A DNA stretch of 64,000 bases from Flavobacterium fontis (GCF_900129405.1 NZ_FQVQ01000013.1:41409-105408); one strand, 5' to 3'. Positions 24,680 through 34,757 are shown, counted from the stretch's first letter. Numbers and translations are program-made. The notes: generated by a model not told the origin, from the letters alone.

Positions 24680-26368
24680 TTATGTCAAATGTACGGTTTT
24701 TGATTCACCCTCAACAATGACTTTGACCATGCCTAATTTACTCAATCCTTTCATGGCAGCATCCCATTTTTTTCCACTCAACTGCGACTGTTCTTTCAAT
24801 TGGGCCAAGGGTTGACCGTCTTCTGATTTGAGAAGCTGAAGAATTACTTTTTCTTCCTCGGTAAGCTCAAGGGCTTTCTTTTCGGGACGCATTTGTGGAA
24901 AAAACAATACTTCTTGAATCGAGGCATTGTTGGTGAGGAACATGATTAAGCGGTCCATTCCGATACCCAATCCAGAGGTGGGAGGCATTCCAAATTCAAG
25001 CGCACGCAAAAAGTCCTGATCAATAAACATGGCTTCATCATCTCCTTTTTCAGCCAATTTCATTTGCGCTTCAAAACGTTCCCGCTGGTCGATTGGGTCA
25101 TTTAATTCAGAATACGCATTGGCGATTTCTTTGCCGCACACCATCAACTCAAAACGTTCGGTCAATTCAGGATTGTCGCGATGCGATTTACACAAGGGCG
25201 ACATTTCTTTGGGGTAATCGGTGATAAAAGTAGGTTGGATGAAGTTGCCTTCGCATTTGGCCCCAAAAATTTCATCGATGAGCTTTCCTTTCCCCATGGT
25301 CTCATTGACTTCGATACCCATCGATTGGGCAGCTTCACGCAATTCTTCCTCGGTTTTTCCAGTAATATCAAAGCCTGTAAACTTTTGAATGGCTTCGGTC
25401 ATGGATACACGTGCATACGGCGCTTTGAAATCGACCGTATGTTCTCCAAAAGTGGCTTGTGTTGTTCCGTTGACTTGCAACGCACAATACTCGAGCAATT
25501 TTTCGGTGAATTCCATCATCCAATGGTAATCTTTGTAAGCAACATAAATTTCCATGGCTGTAAATTCAGGATTGTGGGTGCGATCCATCCCTTCATTACG
25601 GAAATTTTTGGAAAATTCGTAAACGCCATCAAAACCGCCAACAATCAAACGTTTTAAATACAATTCATTGGCAATACGCATATACAAAGGAATGTCCAAT
25701 GAGTTGTGGTGTGTGATAAAAGGGCGCGCGGCAGCCCCTCCGGGAATCGATTGTAAAATTGGGGTTTCCACTTCCAAATAACCTGCCTCGTTAAAAAACG
25801 TTCGCATGGCTTGAAATAACTTGGTGCGTTTGATGAAAACATCTTTCACCTGCGGATTCACGACCAAATCCACATAACGCATGCGGTAGCGAAGTTCAGG
25901 GTCGGTAAAGGCATCGTAGGTTTTTCCTTGATCATCCGTTTTGGGCATGGGTAAGGGGCGAAGTGTTTTACTTAAAAAAGTAAATTGCTGGACGAGGATT
26001 GATTTTTCTCCTACTTTAGTGTAAAATAATTCCCCTTCCACTCCGACAAAATCACCTAAGTCAGTGAGTTTTCGAAAAACGGTGGTATACAAGGTTTTGT
26101 CTTCCCCAGGGCAAAGAGTGTCCCGGTTGAAGTACAGCTGAATGCGTCCTTCACTGTCTTGTAGTTCAGCAAATGCCGCTTTCCCTTGGTCGCGAACACT
26201 CATTAATCGCCCTGCCACAACCACTTTTTTGCCTTCTACAAAGGATTCCTTAACCTGTTTCGACGTGTGGTCAACAGGAAAAAGTTGGGCTGGGTAGGGA
26301 TTAATGCCTAAGTGGCGTAATTGATTGAGTTTTTCTCTTCGAATTTGCTCTTGTTCGGACAGTTGCAT
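24680..26368 (-). CDS. lysS: Lysyl-tRNA synthetase, class II
   Basis: 562 residues. An OB-fold anticodon-binding domain occupies about 55-165 (VVVAGRLMSVRDQGKAAFAE). The catalytic core has motif 2 in FRNEGMDRTHNPEF and motif 3 in GLGIGMDRLIMFLT. The enzyme charges tRNA-Lys. It is about 55 residues longer than E. coli LysS (505). The C-terminal extension after motif 3 (EEEKVILQLLKSEDGQPLAQ onward) looks like a small winged-helix-type domain. The start ATG at 26368 follows a good promoter. lipB is divergent on the other side. Confidence 0.96.
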   Translation of the reverse strand: MQLSEQEQIRREKLNQLRHLGINPYPAQLFPVDHTSKQVKESFVEGKKVVVAGRLMSVRDQGKAAFAELQDSEGRIQLYFNRDTLCPGEDKTLYTTVFRKLTDLGDFVGVEGELFYTKVGEKSILVQQFTFLSKTLRPLPMPKTDDQGKTYDAFTDPELRYRMRYVDLVVNPQVKDVFIKRTKLFQAMRTFFNEAGYLEVETPILQSIPGGAAARPFITHHNSLDIPLYMRIANELYLKRLIVGGFDGVYEFSKNFRNEGMDRTHNPEFTAMEIYVAYKDYHWMMEFTEKLLEYCALQVNGTTQATFGEHTVDFKAPYARVSMTEAIQKFTGFDITGKTEEELREAAQSMGIEVNETMGKGKLIDEIFGAKCEGNFIQPTFITDYPKEMSPLCKSHRDNPELTERFELMVCGKEIANAYSELNDPIDQRERFEAQMKLAEKGDDEAMFIDQDFLRALEFGMPPTSGLGIGMDRLIMFLTNNASIQEVLFFPQMRPEKKALELTEEEKVILQLLKSEDGQPLAQLKEQSQLSGKKWDAAMKGLSKLGMVKVIVEGESKTVHLT

Positions 26369-26387
26369 AAATGGGAAATTAAGGGGG

Positions 26388-26418
26388 CAAAGATAATTTA
26401 TTGTTCAAAAACTACCAA
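26388..26418 (-). promoter_or_regulatory. Promoter of lysS: TTG, 20 nt, TATCTTTG
   Basis: On the minus strand TATCTTTG (26388-26395) matches the -7 consensus, and a TTG (26416-26418) lies 20 nt further upstream. The leader to the lysS ATG would be about 15 nt. Confidence 0.6.
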
Positions 26419-26476
26419 CTGCCCTTTTGATTTAATAAACCTGTTTGAAATTCATACGCATTGCTATGCTCTTTTG

Positions 26477-26484
26477 TATCTTTG
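26477..26484 (+). promoter_or_regulatory. -7 box TATCTTTG of lipB
   Basis: TATCTTTG lies 25 nt before the lipB ATG at 26510. No TTG at the usual 17-23 nt distance was found; the nearest is 13 nt upstream. Confidence 0.5.
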
Positions 26485-26509
26485 TGGGATTAAAACGACC
26501 TTTTTCGAA

Positions 26510-27205
26510 ATGAATAAAGAAGTATATTTTCAAAACTTAGGCATACGCGACTATAAAGATACATGGGATTATCAGGAAAAACTATTTGCGGACATTGTGG
26601 CCGATAAAATGAAAAAAAGAATCAACCCTGACCAGCGTACTGAAAATTATTTTTTAACGGTATCGCATCCGCATGTATATACTTTAGGTAAAAGCGGTGA
26701 TTTGTCTAATTTATTACTCAATGAAAAGCAACTCGAATCAAAAGGAGCGACCTTTTATAAAATTAACCGAGGGGGCGATATTACCTATCACGGGCCGGGA
26801 CAATTGGTTGGGTACCCGATTTTGGATTTAGAAAATTTTTTTACCGATATACATAAGTATTTACGACTACTAGAAGAAACCATTATCCTCGTTTTGGCAG
26901 AATATGGTTTGAAAGGCGAACGAAGCCCCGGCGAAACGGGAGTTTGGCTCGATGTAGGAACCCCTTTTGCGCGAAAAATTTGTGCCATGGGCGTGCGGGC
27001 AAGTCGCTGGGTGACCATGCATGGGTTTGCTTTAAATGTAAATACCGACTTGGGTTATTTTGATCACATTATTCCGTGTGGGATACGAGGCAAAGGTGTA
27101 ACGTCATTGCATGTTGAATTACAACGCTCGGTTGATGAGCGCGAGGTGGAGCGCCATGTGCTACGCTATTTCTCGCAATTATTTGAAGCTACTATCGTGG
27201 GTTAG
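26510..27205 (+). CDS. lipB: Octanoyl-[ACP]:protein N-octanoyltransferase
   Basis: 231 residues from the ATG at 26510 ([17 protein letters not shown]). LipB moves octanoate from ACP to lipoyl domains, the first step of lipoate synthesis. The substrate-binding motif [17 protein letters not shown] is at 87-103. The catalytic cysteine is C190 in [14 protein letters not shown] and the catalytic lysine is K156 in ARKICAMGV. The longer frame from 26321 covers the lysS promoter and start and is not used. Target proteins include the E2 encoded at 2581. Its stop overlaps the convergent rnhB stop by 4 nt. Confidence 0.95.
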   Translation: MNKEVYFQNLGIRDYKDTWDYQEKLFADIVADKMKKRINPDQRTENYFLTVSHPHVYTLGKSGDLSNLLLNEKQLESKGATFYKINRGGDITYHGPGQLVGYPILDLENFFTDIHKYLRLLEETIILVLAEYGLKGERSPGETGVWLDVGTPFARKICAMGVRASRWVTMHGFALNVNTDLGYFDHIIPCGIRGKGVTSLHVELQRSVDEREVERHVLRYFSQLFEATIVG

Positions 27206-27807
27206 AAATCAAAATCCAACGTTAACTGGTCAGGTAACAGCCGAAAACTCTTACGATGATAAGGTGTTATCCCGAATTCACGGATGGCATCGCGATGATC
27301 TTGGGTAGGATACCCTTTGTTTTTATTCCATTGATACATGGGGTACTCTTCATGGATACGATCCATATAGGTATCTCTGTAGGTTTTTGCCAAAATAGAA
27401 GCCGCTGCAATGCTTAAATATTTTCCATCTCCTTTTATTATCGTTTGAAAAGGGATGTTAGCAACAGGTTTAAATCGGTTCCCGTCTACAATAATAAACT
27501 CGGGTTGCGGCTTAAGTTGAAGAATGCTCTCTTGCATGGCTTTAATCGATGCATTCAAAATGTTTATTTCGTCAATGATTTTGGGTTCTAAATGAACTAC
27601 GTGAAAACTGATGGCTTCTTTTTCGATGATGGGTGCTAAGGCAGTGCGCTGTTTTTCGGTAAGTTTTTTCGAATCATTCAGTAATGCGTTCTCAAAATCA
27701 TGAGGTAAAATCACAGCGGCTGCGGTAACGGGTCCTGCCAAGCAACCCCTTCCTGCTTCATCGGTGCCGCATTCCAAAACATAATTCGAAAATTGTTTGG
27801 CTAACAT
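27202..27807 (-). CDS. rnhB: Ribonuclease HII
   Basis: 201 residues, the standard size. The active-site acidic residues are in [15 protein letters not shown] (D16, E17) and IIVDGNRF, with [11 protein letters not shown] as the conserved substrate loop. It removes ribonucleotides from DNA and RNA primers. The gene is convergent with lipB, overlapping by 4 nt at the stops, and has a plausible promoter upstream. Confidence 0.95.
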   Translation of the reverse strand: MLAKQFSNYVLECGTDEAGRGCLAGPVTAAAVILPHDFENALLNDSKKLTEKQRTALAPIIEKEAISFHVVHLEPKIIDEINILNASIKAMQESILQLKPQPEFIIVDGNRFKPVANIPFQTIIKGDGKYLSIAAASILAKTYRDTYMDRIHEEYPMYQWNKNKGYPTQDHRDAIREFGITPYHRKSFRLLPDQLTLDFDF

Positions 27808-27883
27808 CGTGTTAAATTAAAATTAATTTAAAGTTAACGCAACTTTTTGACAAAGGACGCATCTATCAATTGGGTTGCAACCA

Positions 27884-27916
27884 CAAAGTTATGCCAAAGC
27901 CGTTGAACTTTAACAA
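27884..27916 (-). promoter_or_regulatory. Promoter of rnhB: TTG, 22 nt, TAACTTTG
   Basis: On the minus strand TAACTTTG (27884-27891) is a perfect -7 match, and TTG (27914-27916) lies 22 nt upstream. The leader would be about 72 nt. Confidence 0.5.
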
Positions 27917-28004
27917 ACGTAAACGCTAATATTCCGAAGTATTATTTGTTTATTTAAGAAATTATTAAGAAGTTTGCGGAATAACTAACTCAAATAAATT
28001 TAAT

Positions 28005-31000
28005 ATGAGATCGAAGTTCAAATGGATTTTTACGCTTTTACTAGCGTTTACAATGCAGTTTTCATTTGCACAGGAGAAAACTGTTACTGGTACAGTTACC
28101 GATGGTAAGGTGTCATTGCCTATGGCCAACGTAACTATTAAAGGTACCAAAAACGGGGTGCAAACCGACATGGATGGTAAATTCTCCATCAAAGCCAAAC
28201 AAGGAGACGTTCTTGTGGTGTCGTACCAAGGGTATGATTCTAAAGAGGTCAAAGTAGGTGCTGCCAACAACTACGGCGTTGTGTTGAAGGAAGAGGCAAA
28301 AATCTTGGATGAAGTAGTCATCACCCAAGGGTACCGTTTGGTTACTAAAAAGACAGCAGTTGCTGCTACAGCATCTGTGACCAACAAGACTATTGAAAAC
28401 CGTCCTAATGCTAACGTGATGAACACGCTTCAAGGGCAGTTGGCTGGGGTTAACATTACAGCAAGTACAGGGCAGCCTGGTGCGAAGTCAACGGTAATTA
28501 TCCGTGGACAAGGTACGATTTCAGGAAACACTGACCCTTTGTATGTGATTGATGGTTTCCCAACCAATGCGGATAACTTCCGATCAATCAACCCTAATGA
28601 TATAGCTTCTGTAGAGGTGTTGAAAGATGCTTCTGCAATTACAGAGTATGGTTCTCGTGGATCTAATGGGGTAATTGTAATTAAAACCAAGAAAGGGTCT
28701 TTCGGAGATGCAAAAACAAGTTTCCGTTATACTTCAGCTGTAGGTTTTACCGAATTACAAACACCTCGTTATGACTATGCAGATTCTCGTCAGTTGTTGA
28801 CCATCGAGAAAGCTGCAGGTGCAGGTTTGGGAGCTACGCTTACTGATGCTGAAATTGCAGCTTTCAATGTAAACACAAACTGGGTAAATGAGTTCTTTGG
28901 AAAAGGTACTTTTACTTCCCACAACTTTAACATTGAGAATAGCTCTAAAAACTTGAATTCATTTACCTCTATCGGTTATTTTGACCAAGAAGGGGTGTTA
29001 AAAACCACTGGTTTAAAGCGTTTCACTGTACGTAATAACGTTAACGGTAAATCGGATAATGAGAAATTCAAGTATATGGTGAACTCTTTTGTTGGTTTCT
29101 CTAAAAACAATGAAGCGACTAACTTAGGGGGTGGAGCAGTAAACCGTAACTATGTGTTAGGGGCTTATATTTCTGCACCTTATGTTTCGCCATCAACTTA
29201 CGAAAACTCTCAACAGTTATTTGATTTGTATCAAGCAGACGGCACCTTGTTGTACACGCCTTTGTTCTTGATTGACAAATTAAAAACATACACTAACTTA
29301 ACAGACGAGATTCGTGCGAGTGTGAATACGGAGTATTCTTATAAATTATTAAAAGATTTAACTGTTCGCGGAAGAACTTCTGGGGAATTATTGCAGACTC
29401 GTTTTACGCAATCTGAGCACCCGATTTCTTTCAATGCTTTCTTGTTCTTAGGAGCTGGACAGCAGTTCGGTGGATTTGAAGATGTAAACGCACGTCGTGA
29501 ATTCCGTTTCAACCAATTATGGCAAGCGGATTATTCTAAAACGTTCGGAAAACATACTGTAGATTTAGCAGGTAGTTTGGAGTACAACCATGCTCGTGTA
29601 CAAGTGAACAACTTCCGTCAACGTGGTTTGAATCCGCAAACTTTTGTGCCTGGTACTGGGGCAGGTTATTTAGTTGATACCTCAGCAAATGACTTTTATG
29701 TACCACAGGTTTCTGCTTCTAATTTGCGTTTGAACCGTATTTCGTATTTTGGATCGTTGAACTACGATTACAACAAAAAATATGGGGTGGCATTGTCATT
29801 ACGTAGCGACCAAACTAGTCGTTTCTTGAACGCTTCCAAAGCATTTTACTCTATCGGTGGACGTTGGAATATCGATGAAGAAGCTTTCATGAAAAAGTTA
29901 GAATTCGTTAAAACATTTAAAATCCGTGGTTCTTACGGTACCGTAGGTAACGAGCGTATCATTGCAGGTACAGAGTTTGCTGGTTTAGTACCTCCTGGGT
30001 TCTTTGACGTGTATTCTGCAGCGAACAACGTTTACAACAACGGTTTAGGTTTCGGAATTAACTTTGGTTATCCTGATTTACGCTGGGAAACCACTACAAT
30101 TTCAAACATCGGTTTTGACTTTGAATTATTCAAAGGAAAACGCTTCCGTGGAACATTTGATTACTATACAAAGAAATCATCTGATCAGTATTTATCACAG
30201 CCAGTTTCTCCTTATGTAGGAACTACTAGTATTGTACGTAATACTTCTGCTTTTGTTAAAAACTCGGGTATTGAAGTAAACTTGGCGTATGATTTAATCA
30301 ACAACCAAGAGAAGGGTATGGTACTAACATTACGCGGAAATGGAAGTATTAATGAGCAAGAAGTAGGTGGTTTAGCTGCGCCAATTTTTGATGGTTCTGC
30401 TCCTGCTTACATAACTCAAAATGGAGGAATGTTAGATGAGCCTTTCGTTTATCAATATGCGGGTGTAAACCCTGATAACGGTAATATGTTGTTTGTGGCA
30501 GCCGATGGAACGTTGACTGAATCGCCAACAGATGCTGACCGTAGAGCTACAGGAAAAAACAGATTACCCCAAATCCAAGGTGGTTTCGGTTTTGACTTTG
30601 ACTACAAAGGTTTCTTTACCTCTGCTACATTTACCTATGCTTTCAAAGTATGGCGTTATGACTACGATTTGAACAATTTGTATGATCCATCTAACTTAGG
30701 CCAGTTCACTGTAGGTGCTGATTTATTGAATGCTTGGACTCCAACAAATACCAATACCGATGTTCCTTCATTAACAGCAACGAACTACGGTTTTGTGGAT
30801 CAGTCTGACCGTTTCTTGTGGGATGCCTCTTATGTGCGTTTACGTAACTTACAAGTAGGGTACCGCGTTCCTAAGAAATTCTTAGAGAAAACATTTATTC
30901 GTGACGCTTCGATTACTCTTCAAGGAGAGAACTTATTCAACATTACCCGTTGGAGAGGATTTGATCCAGAAAGTGATCGTGATGCGGATGTATACCAGTA

Positions 31001-31046
31001 TCCAACACCAAGAATTTATACGTTAACGTTAGATGTTAGATTCTAA
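28005..31046 (+). CDS. SusC/RagA-type TonB-dependent outer-membrane receptor
   Basis: 1013 residues with signal peptide MRSKFKWIFTLLLAFTMQFS. A carboxypeptidase-D-like domain spans about 26-100 (VTGTVTDGKVSLPMANVTIK). The plug has NVMNTLQGQLAGVNI, IIRGQGTISGNTDPLYVIDG and EVLKDASAITEYGSRGSNGV, the classic SusC signature. The 22-strand barrel ends in an aromatic residue (TLTLDVRF). It imports large substrates with TonB energy. It is followed after 13 nt by its SusD partner. A ~200-nt AT-rich leader precedes it. No glycoside hydrolase or regulator is adjacent, so a polysaccharide substrate cannot be inferred. Confidence 0.95.
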   Translation: MRSKFKWIFTLLLAFTMQFSFAQEKTVTGTVTDGKVSLPMANVTIKGTKNGVQTDMDGKFSIKAKQGDVLVVSYQGYDSKEVKVGAANNYGVVLKEEAKILDEVVITQGYRLVTKKTAVAATASVTNKTIENRPNANVMNTLQGQLAGVNITASTGQPGAKSTVIIRGQGTISGNTDPLYVIDGFPTNADNFRSINPNDIASVEVLKDASAITEYGSRGSNGVIVIKTKKGSFGDAKTSFRYTSAVGFTELQTPRYDYADSRQLLTIEKAAGAGLGATLTDAEIAAFNVNTNWVNEFFGKGTFTSHNFNIENSSKNLNSFTSIGYFDQEGVLKTTGLKRFTVRNNVNGKSDNEKFKYMVNSFVGFSKNNEATNLGGGAVNRNYVLGAYISAPYVSPSTYENSQQLFDLYQADGTLLYTPLFLIDKLKTYTNLTDEIRASVNTEYSYKLLKDLTVRGRTSGELLQTRFTQSEHPISFNAFLFLGAGQQFGGFEDVNARREFRFNQLWQADYSKTFGKHTVDLAGSLEYNHARVQVNNFRQRGLNPQTFVPGTGAGYLVDTSANDFYVPQVSASNLRLNRISYFGSLNYDYNKKYGVALSLRSDQTSRFLNASKAFYSIGGRWNIDEEAFMKKLEFVKTFKIRGSYGTVGNERIIAGTEFAGLVPPGFFDVYSAANNVYNNGLGFGINFGYPDLRWETTTISNIGFDFELFKGKRFRGTFDYYTKKSSDQYLSQPVSPYVGTTSIVRNTSAFVKNSGIEVNLAYDLINNQEKGMVLTLRGNGSINEQEVGGLAAPIFDGSAPAYITQNGGMLDEPFVYQYAGVNPDNGNMLFVAADGTLTESPTDADRRATGKNRLPQIQGGFGFDFDYKGFFTSATFTYAFKVWRYDYDLNNLYDPSNLGQFTVGADLLNAWTPTNTNTDVPSLTATNYGFVDQSDRFLWDASYVRLRNLQVGYRVPKKFLEKTFIRDASITLQGENLFNITRWRGFDPESDRDADVYQYPTPRIYTLTLDVRF

Positions 31047-31059
31047 AAAAAAATTGAAG

Positions 31060-32676
31060 ATGAAAAAAGTATTTTTATTATTATCCGCTTGTGCAGGTAC
31101 ACTTTTTGTATCCTGTGATGATAGTTTGATCGAGCCTTTTGCGCCTGGTGCGTTAACTGAAACTGTGGCGATCCAAACATCAAACGACTTGCAAGGGTTG
31201 ATGAACTCGACCTATGCTAACTTGTACAACCGTGAAGACGCTGTGTTTACCTCAGTATTCACAGACGAAGCCGGTATCGGTTTTGCTAATGGTGGTCAAG
31301 GTATCACTGAAGAATATGTATTCTTTTTAAATTCAACCTCTGCAGCTCCAAATGCTGTATGGAATAGTATGTATTTTGCATTATCTCGTGCAAACCGTGT
31401 AATTACCTTCGCTGATCGTATTACTCCGGTTGATGCTGCTGATACGGAAAGAATCCAACGTATTAAAGCTGAGGCTTTGGTGGTTCGTGCTTTCTGTCAT
31501 TTAAAATTGATGTCTTATTTTTCAACAGATTTGAAAAATGATGGTGCTTTAGCTGCTATTTTAGCAGATAGAATCATTCCTTCTACGGAGACTAATTTGC
31601 AGCGTACTACTAATGGTGTTTTCTACCAGTCGATTCACAGCGATTTAGATGCTGCTTTGACGATTTTTAACACGTTGACCACTAATCCTTACACAGGAAT
31701 TGTAAGAACGTATTATGCGAGTGATGTATTGGCAAAGGCCTTAAAAGCTCGTGCTTATGCTTACAAAGGCGATTACACCAATGCTGAAACTTGGGCTGAC
31801 AATGTAATTTCTACTTCTGGAATTACCTTAGCTAATACTACCCAGTATACACAAATCTTCTGGACTGATAACGAGCCTGCAAACGTGGAGGTTATTTGGA
31901 GATTAAAAAGAACTCCTGCACAAAATGGTCAGGGGGTTAACATGCACAACGGATGGTGCTCAGTTCGTCCTAACGCAGCAGGTTCTCCTTTCTATGAAGT
32001 GGGTCGTTCTTTGTTCAACATTATGAACCCAACAAACATTCCATCGGCAACGTCACCTGCTAATGGAGGTTGGCCATTGACAGGTGCTATTAAAGATGTA
32101 CGTTTCCGTACTTTAGTAGCTCCATCTTCAGTAGTAGCTTCAGATTGGAATACAAACGCTGATTATATCAATGCTGACAAATTAATCATCCACAAGTATG
32201 GTGGGGTAGGTACTGGTACAAGTACATTTGCTTCAACGGCTGCTAATGGTAACAGTAATGATTACAAACTTGTTCGTTTATCTGAAATGTATTTCATCAA
32301 AGCAGAAGCGCGTGCTAATGCAAATGACCTTACAGGTGCTGCAACTGCATTAGAAGCTGTTTTGGATGCACGTAATGCAGTTAATATGCCAGCTCCTGTC
32401 TTTGCTAACGCAACACAGGCTTGGGCTGAAATCTTAAACCAACGTCGTTTAGAGTTCTGTTTTGAAGGATACCGTTATATCGACTTAAAGCGTTTGGCTT
32501 CCTTAGCTAATTTTACAGCTTTAGATCGTCATCCTGTAGATTATTCTTCAAGTACAACAAACTATCCTGGGGCTAATCCTTCTAACTTACCAATGAACAG
32601 TTATAAGTTTACGTTCCCGATTCCAATTTCAGAAACCAATGCGAATACCGCGATTACTCAAAATCCTGGGTACTAA
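31060..32676 (+). CDS. SusD/RagB-type nutrient-binding outer-membrane lipoprotein
   Basis: 538 residues from the ATG at 31060, which gives the lipoprotein signal MKKVFLLLSACAGTLFVSCD (Cys19). TPR-like helices characteristic of SusD follow (ALVVRAFCHLKLMSYF, ALKARAYAYKGDYTNAETWA). The C-terminal RagB/SusD domain has VRLSEMYFIKAEARANA and QRRLEFCFEGYRYIDLKRL. It forms the lid on the SusC barrel and captures substrate. It is co-transcribed with susC and ends at a strong terminator. Confidence 0.95.
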   Translation: MKKVFLLLSACAGTLFVSCDDSLIEPFAPGALTETVAIQTSNDLQGLMNSTYANLYNREDAVFTSVFTDEAGIGFANGGQGITEEYVFFLNSTSAAPNAVWNSMYFALSRANRVITFADRITPVDAADTERIQRIKAEALVVRAFCHLKLMSYFSTDLKNDGALAAILADRIIPSTETNLQRTTNGVFYQSIHSDLDAALTIFNTLTTNPYTGIVRTYYASDVLAKALKARAYAYKGDYTNAETWADNVISTSGITLANTTQYTQIFWTDNEPANVEVIWRLKRTPAQNGQGVNMHNGWCSVRPNAAGSPFYEVGRSLFNIMNPTNIPSATSPANGGWPLTGAIKDVRFRTLVAPSSVVASDWNTNADYINADKLIIHKYGGVGTGTSTFASTAANGNSNDYKLVRLSEMYFIKAEARANANDLTGAATALEAVLDARNAVNMPAPVFANATQAWAEILNQRRLEFCFEGYRYIDLKRLASLANFTALDRHPVDYSSSTTNYPGANPSNLPMNSYKFTFPIPISETNANTAITQNPGY

Positions 32677-32699
32677 TCGTTTCTGTTAATTCAAATACT

Positions 32700-32731
32700 A
32701 AAGACCGAAAGTTTTCTTTCGGTCTTTTTTG
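32700..32731 (+). terminator. Intrinsic terminator after susD
   Basis: AAAGACCGAAAG, TTTT loop, CTTTCGGTCTTT, followed by a T-run. A 12-bp perfect stem. Confidence 0.93.
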
Positions 32732-32764
32732 TTTTTATTAACGTAGGATACACTTCAATTTTTT

Positions 32765-32772
32765 TATATTTG
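32765..32772 (+). promoter_or_regulatory. -7 box TATATTTG of the S8 peptidase gene
   Basis: TATATTTG matches TAnnTTTG, 15 nt before the ATG at 32788. It separates this gene from the susCD unit. Confidence 0.5.
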
Positions 32773-32787
32773 AAAAAAAATAGTTTT

Positions 32788-34644
32788 ATGAAAAGATTGT
32801 TACCTTTTTTGCTTGTAGTTGGCTCTGTCTGTGCTCAGTCTATAAATGAACGCGAAAAGATCTTGCAGAAAACAAATGCTACTGCACGCGAAACACTTAC
32901 ACAACAAATAGCCGAAACTCAAAACGCTAATAAGGCAGCCGTTCAAGCGTATTTGCAACAACATCCTGAAACACCCAATCCGCAAAATATTCAGTTTATA
33001 TTAGACGGAAAACCAATCTATTACGGGGTTGATTTTAATGCTGATTCGGTCGCCTCCTTGCGCGCAAATACCATGTATCCCGGGGGCACATTAGGTTTAA
33101 ACGTTACGGGCAATGGGATTACTATAGGTATTTGGGACTCAGAGAAAGTTCGCACAACGCACGTGGAACTTGCAGGAAGAGTTGTAAGTTCTGATGCAGC
33201 TACGGTTTCCAATACGCATGCCACTCATGTCGCGGGGACTATTTTAGCGAGTGGTGTAAGCGCAACACGCAGAGGATTTGCCTATCAAGCCAATGGACGT
33301 ACCTACGATTTTGGAAGTGATATCGGTGAAATGAATGGGTTTGCAGGGGAAGGCTTTTTAGTTTCTAACCATTCTTATGGTTTAGTCGCTTCCAATTTAA
33401 CGAATGCTTTTTTTGGCCAATATACCTCTCAATCGCAAGCCGTTGATGAAGTGATGTACAATTACCCCTATTATCAAGTCGTTAAATCGGCTGGGAATGA
33501 TCGTGCCACCACCTCTTTATCTCAGGTTCAAAACAAAGCAGGATATGATTTATTAACCGGGATGTCTTGTTCCAAAAATGTTTTAACAATTGCTGCGGTT
33601 AATCAAGTTACCTCCTATAGTGGTCCAGAAAGTGTTGTTTATTCAACGTTTACCAACTTTGGTCCTACTGATGATGGGCGTGTAAAACCCGATTTGTCGG
33701 CTGTTGGGGTACAAGTGAACTCATCAATAGCTACAACGGATCAAGCTTATGGCCCTTTAAGCGGTACTTCAATGTCGGCTCCGGCTATTACGGGATTAAT
33801 TGCCTTGTTGCAAAAACATTACAATAATTTATACCCTGAAACCTATATGCTTTCCTCTACCGTACGGGCCTTATTGTGTCAATCAGTTCGTGAAGCTGGA
33901 GGGAATCCTGGTCCTGACTATGAATTTGGTTGGGGGCTAGCCGATGGATTTAATGCAGCTCGTGTAATTTCAGGACGAAATAGCTCGTCAATTTTAGATG
34001 AATTGACCTTAAATAACGGACAAACTTTCACACGTACGTTTACTATCACACAAACACAAGATTTAAATGTTGTCGTAGGGTGGACAGATCCTGCAGGAGC
34101 GATTAATTCTACAACGGTGGCAGATAATCGTTCGCCTCGTTTGGTTAATAATCTTGATTTAAAAGTGATCAAAGATGGTGTAACCTACTATCCGTGGAAA
34201 CTCAATCCCGATGATGTCTATGCTGGCGCCACCAATGATTCAGACAATAACGTAGATAATCTTGAAAAGGTTGAGATTTTCAACGCAACACCCGGAGTAT
34301 ATACCATTCAAGTAACCCACAAAGGGTCTTTACAAGGGGGCTCACAAGATTTTTCATTGGTGGCCTCTGGGACTTCAGGTTTGAGTTTGTCTAATGCGAA
34401 TTTCGATAACGACAATACCTTCTTTGTGTATCCAAATCCAGCACAAAATGAAATTCATTTTAATAACCCTAAAGGACTAAATTTGGATGAAGTGTCCATT
34501 TATGACATCACGGGTAAATTGGTGCTAAGTTCACAAGGAGTTGTCAACAACACCATGGATGTGTCTCGTTTACAAAGTGGAGTGTATATGGTGAAAATCG
34601 CATCTCAAGGAGCAACTTTTGTGCGTAAGTTCACTAAAAATTAA
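32788..34644 (+). CDS. Secreted subtilisin-like S8 peptidase, T9SS type A
   Basis: 618 residues from the ATG at 32788 (MKRLLPFLLVVGSVCAQS, signal peptide). The catalytic triad is visible: D117 in GIWDSEK, H144 in NTHATHVAG, and S328 in GTSMSAPAI, with oxyanion N237 in SAGNDR. A beta-sandwich domain similar to those after S8 domains spans about 385-525 (FTRTFTITQTQDLNVVVGWT). The C-terminal sorting domain has VYPNPAQNEIHF and VSIYDITGKLVL to FVRKFTKN. It is exported by T9SS and degrades proteins outside the cell. It follows susCD but with its own -7 box and terminator. Confidence 0.93.
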   Translation: MKRLLPFLLVVGSVCAQSINEREKILQKTNATARETLTQQIAETQNANKAAVQAYLQQHPETPNPQNIQFILDGKPIYYGVDFNADSVASLRANTMYPGGTLGLNVTGNGITIGIWDSEKVRTTHVELAGRVVSSDAATVSNTHATHVAGTILASGVSATRRGFAYQANGRTYDFGSDIGEMNGFAGEGFLVSNHSYGLVASNLTNAFFGQYTSQSQAVDEVMYNYPYYQVVKSAGNDRATTSLSQVQNKAGYDLLTGMSCSKNVLTIAAVNQVTSYSGPESVVYSTFTNFGPTDDGRVKPDLSAVGVQVNSSIATTDQAYGPLSGTSMSAPAITGLIALLQKHYNNLYPETYMLSSTVRALLCQSVREAGGNPGPDYEFGWGLADGFNAARVISGRNSSSILDELTLNNGQTFTRTFTITQTQDLNVVVGWTDPAGAINSTTVADNRSPRLVNNLDLKVIKDGVTYYPWKLNPDDVYAGATNDSDNNVDNLEKVEIFNATPGVYTIQVTHKGSLQGGSQDFSLVASGTSGLSLSNANFDNDNTFFVYPNPAQNEIHFNNPKGLNLDEVSIYDITGKLVLSSQGVVNNTMDVSRLQSGVYMVKIASQGATFVRKFTKN

Positions 34645-34667
34645 TCCTACGAAATAAATTAGAAAAG

Positions 34668-34694
34668 AACGCCTTCCTCTGAGGGCGTTTTTTT
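34668..34694 (+). terminator. Intrinsic terminator after the S8 peptidase gene
   Basis: AACGCC pairs with GGCGTT around a 10-nt loop (TTCCTCTGAG), followed by TTTTT. Confidence 0.8.
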
Positions 34695-34726
34695 ATCGTT
34701 TTTCATGTATACGTGCAAACATTCTT

Positions 34727-34734
34727 TATTTTTG
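34727..34734 (+). promoter_or_regulatory. -7 box TATTTTTG of the porin-like gene
   Basis: TATTTTTG fits TAnnTTTG and lies 23 nt before the ATG at 34758. Confidence 0.45.
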
Positions 34735-34757
34735 TGGCCTCTTTGAATCCCTTGATT

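Noticed and set aside
27202..27205. Frameshift or fusion between lipB and rnhB
   Set aside because: The genes are convergent; a 4-nt stop overlap is normal and both proteins are complete.
28113..28433. Antisense frames within susC and many other long genes
   Set aside because: They mirror the coding strand of clear genes and have no independent evidence.
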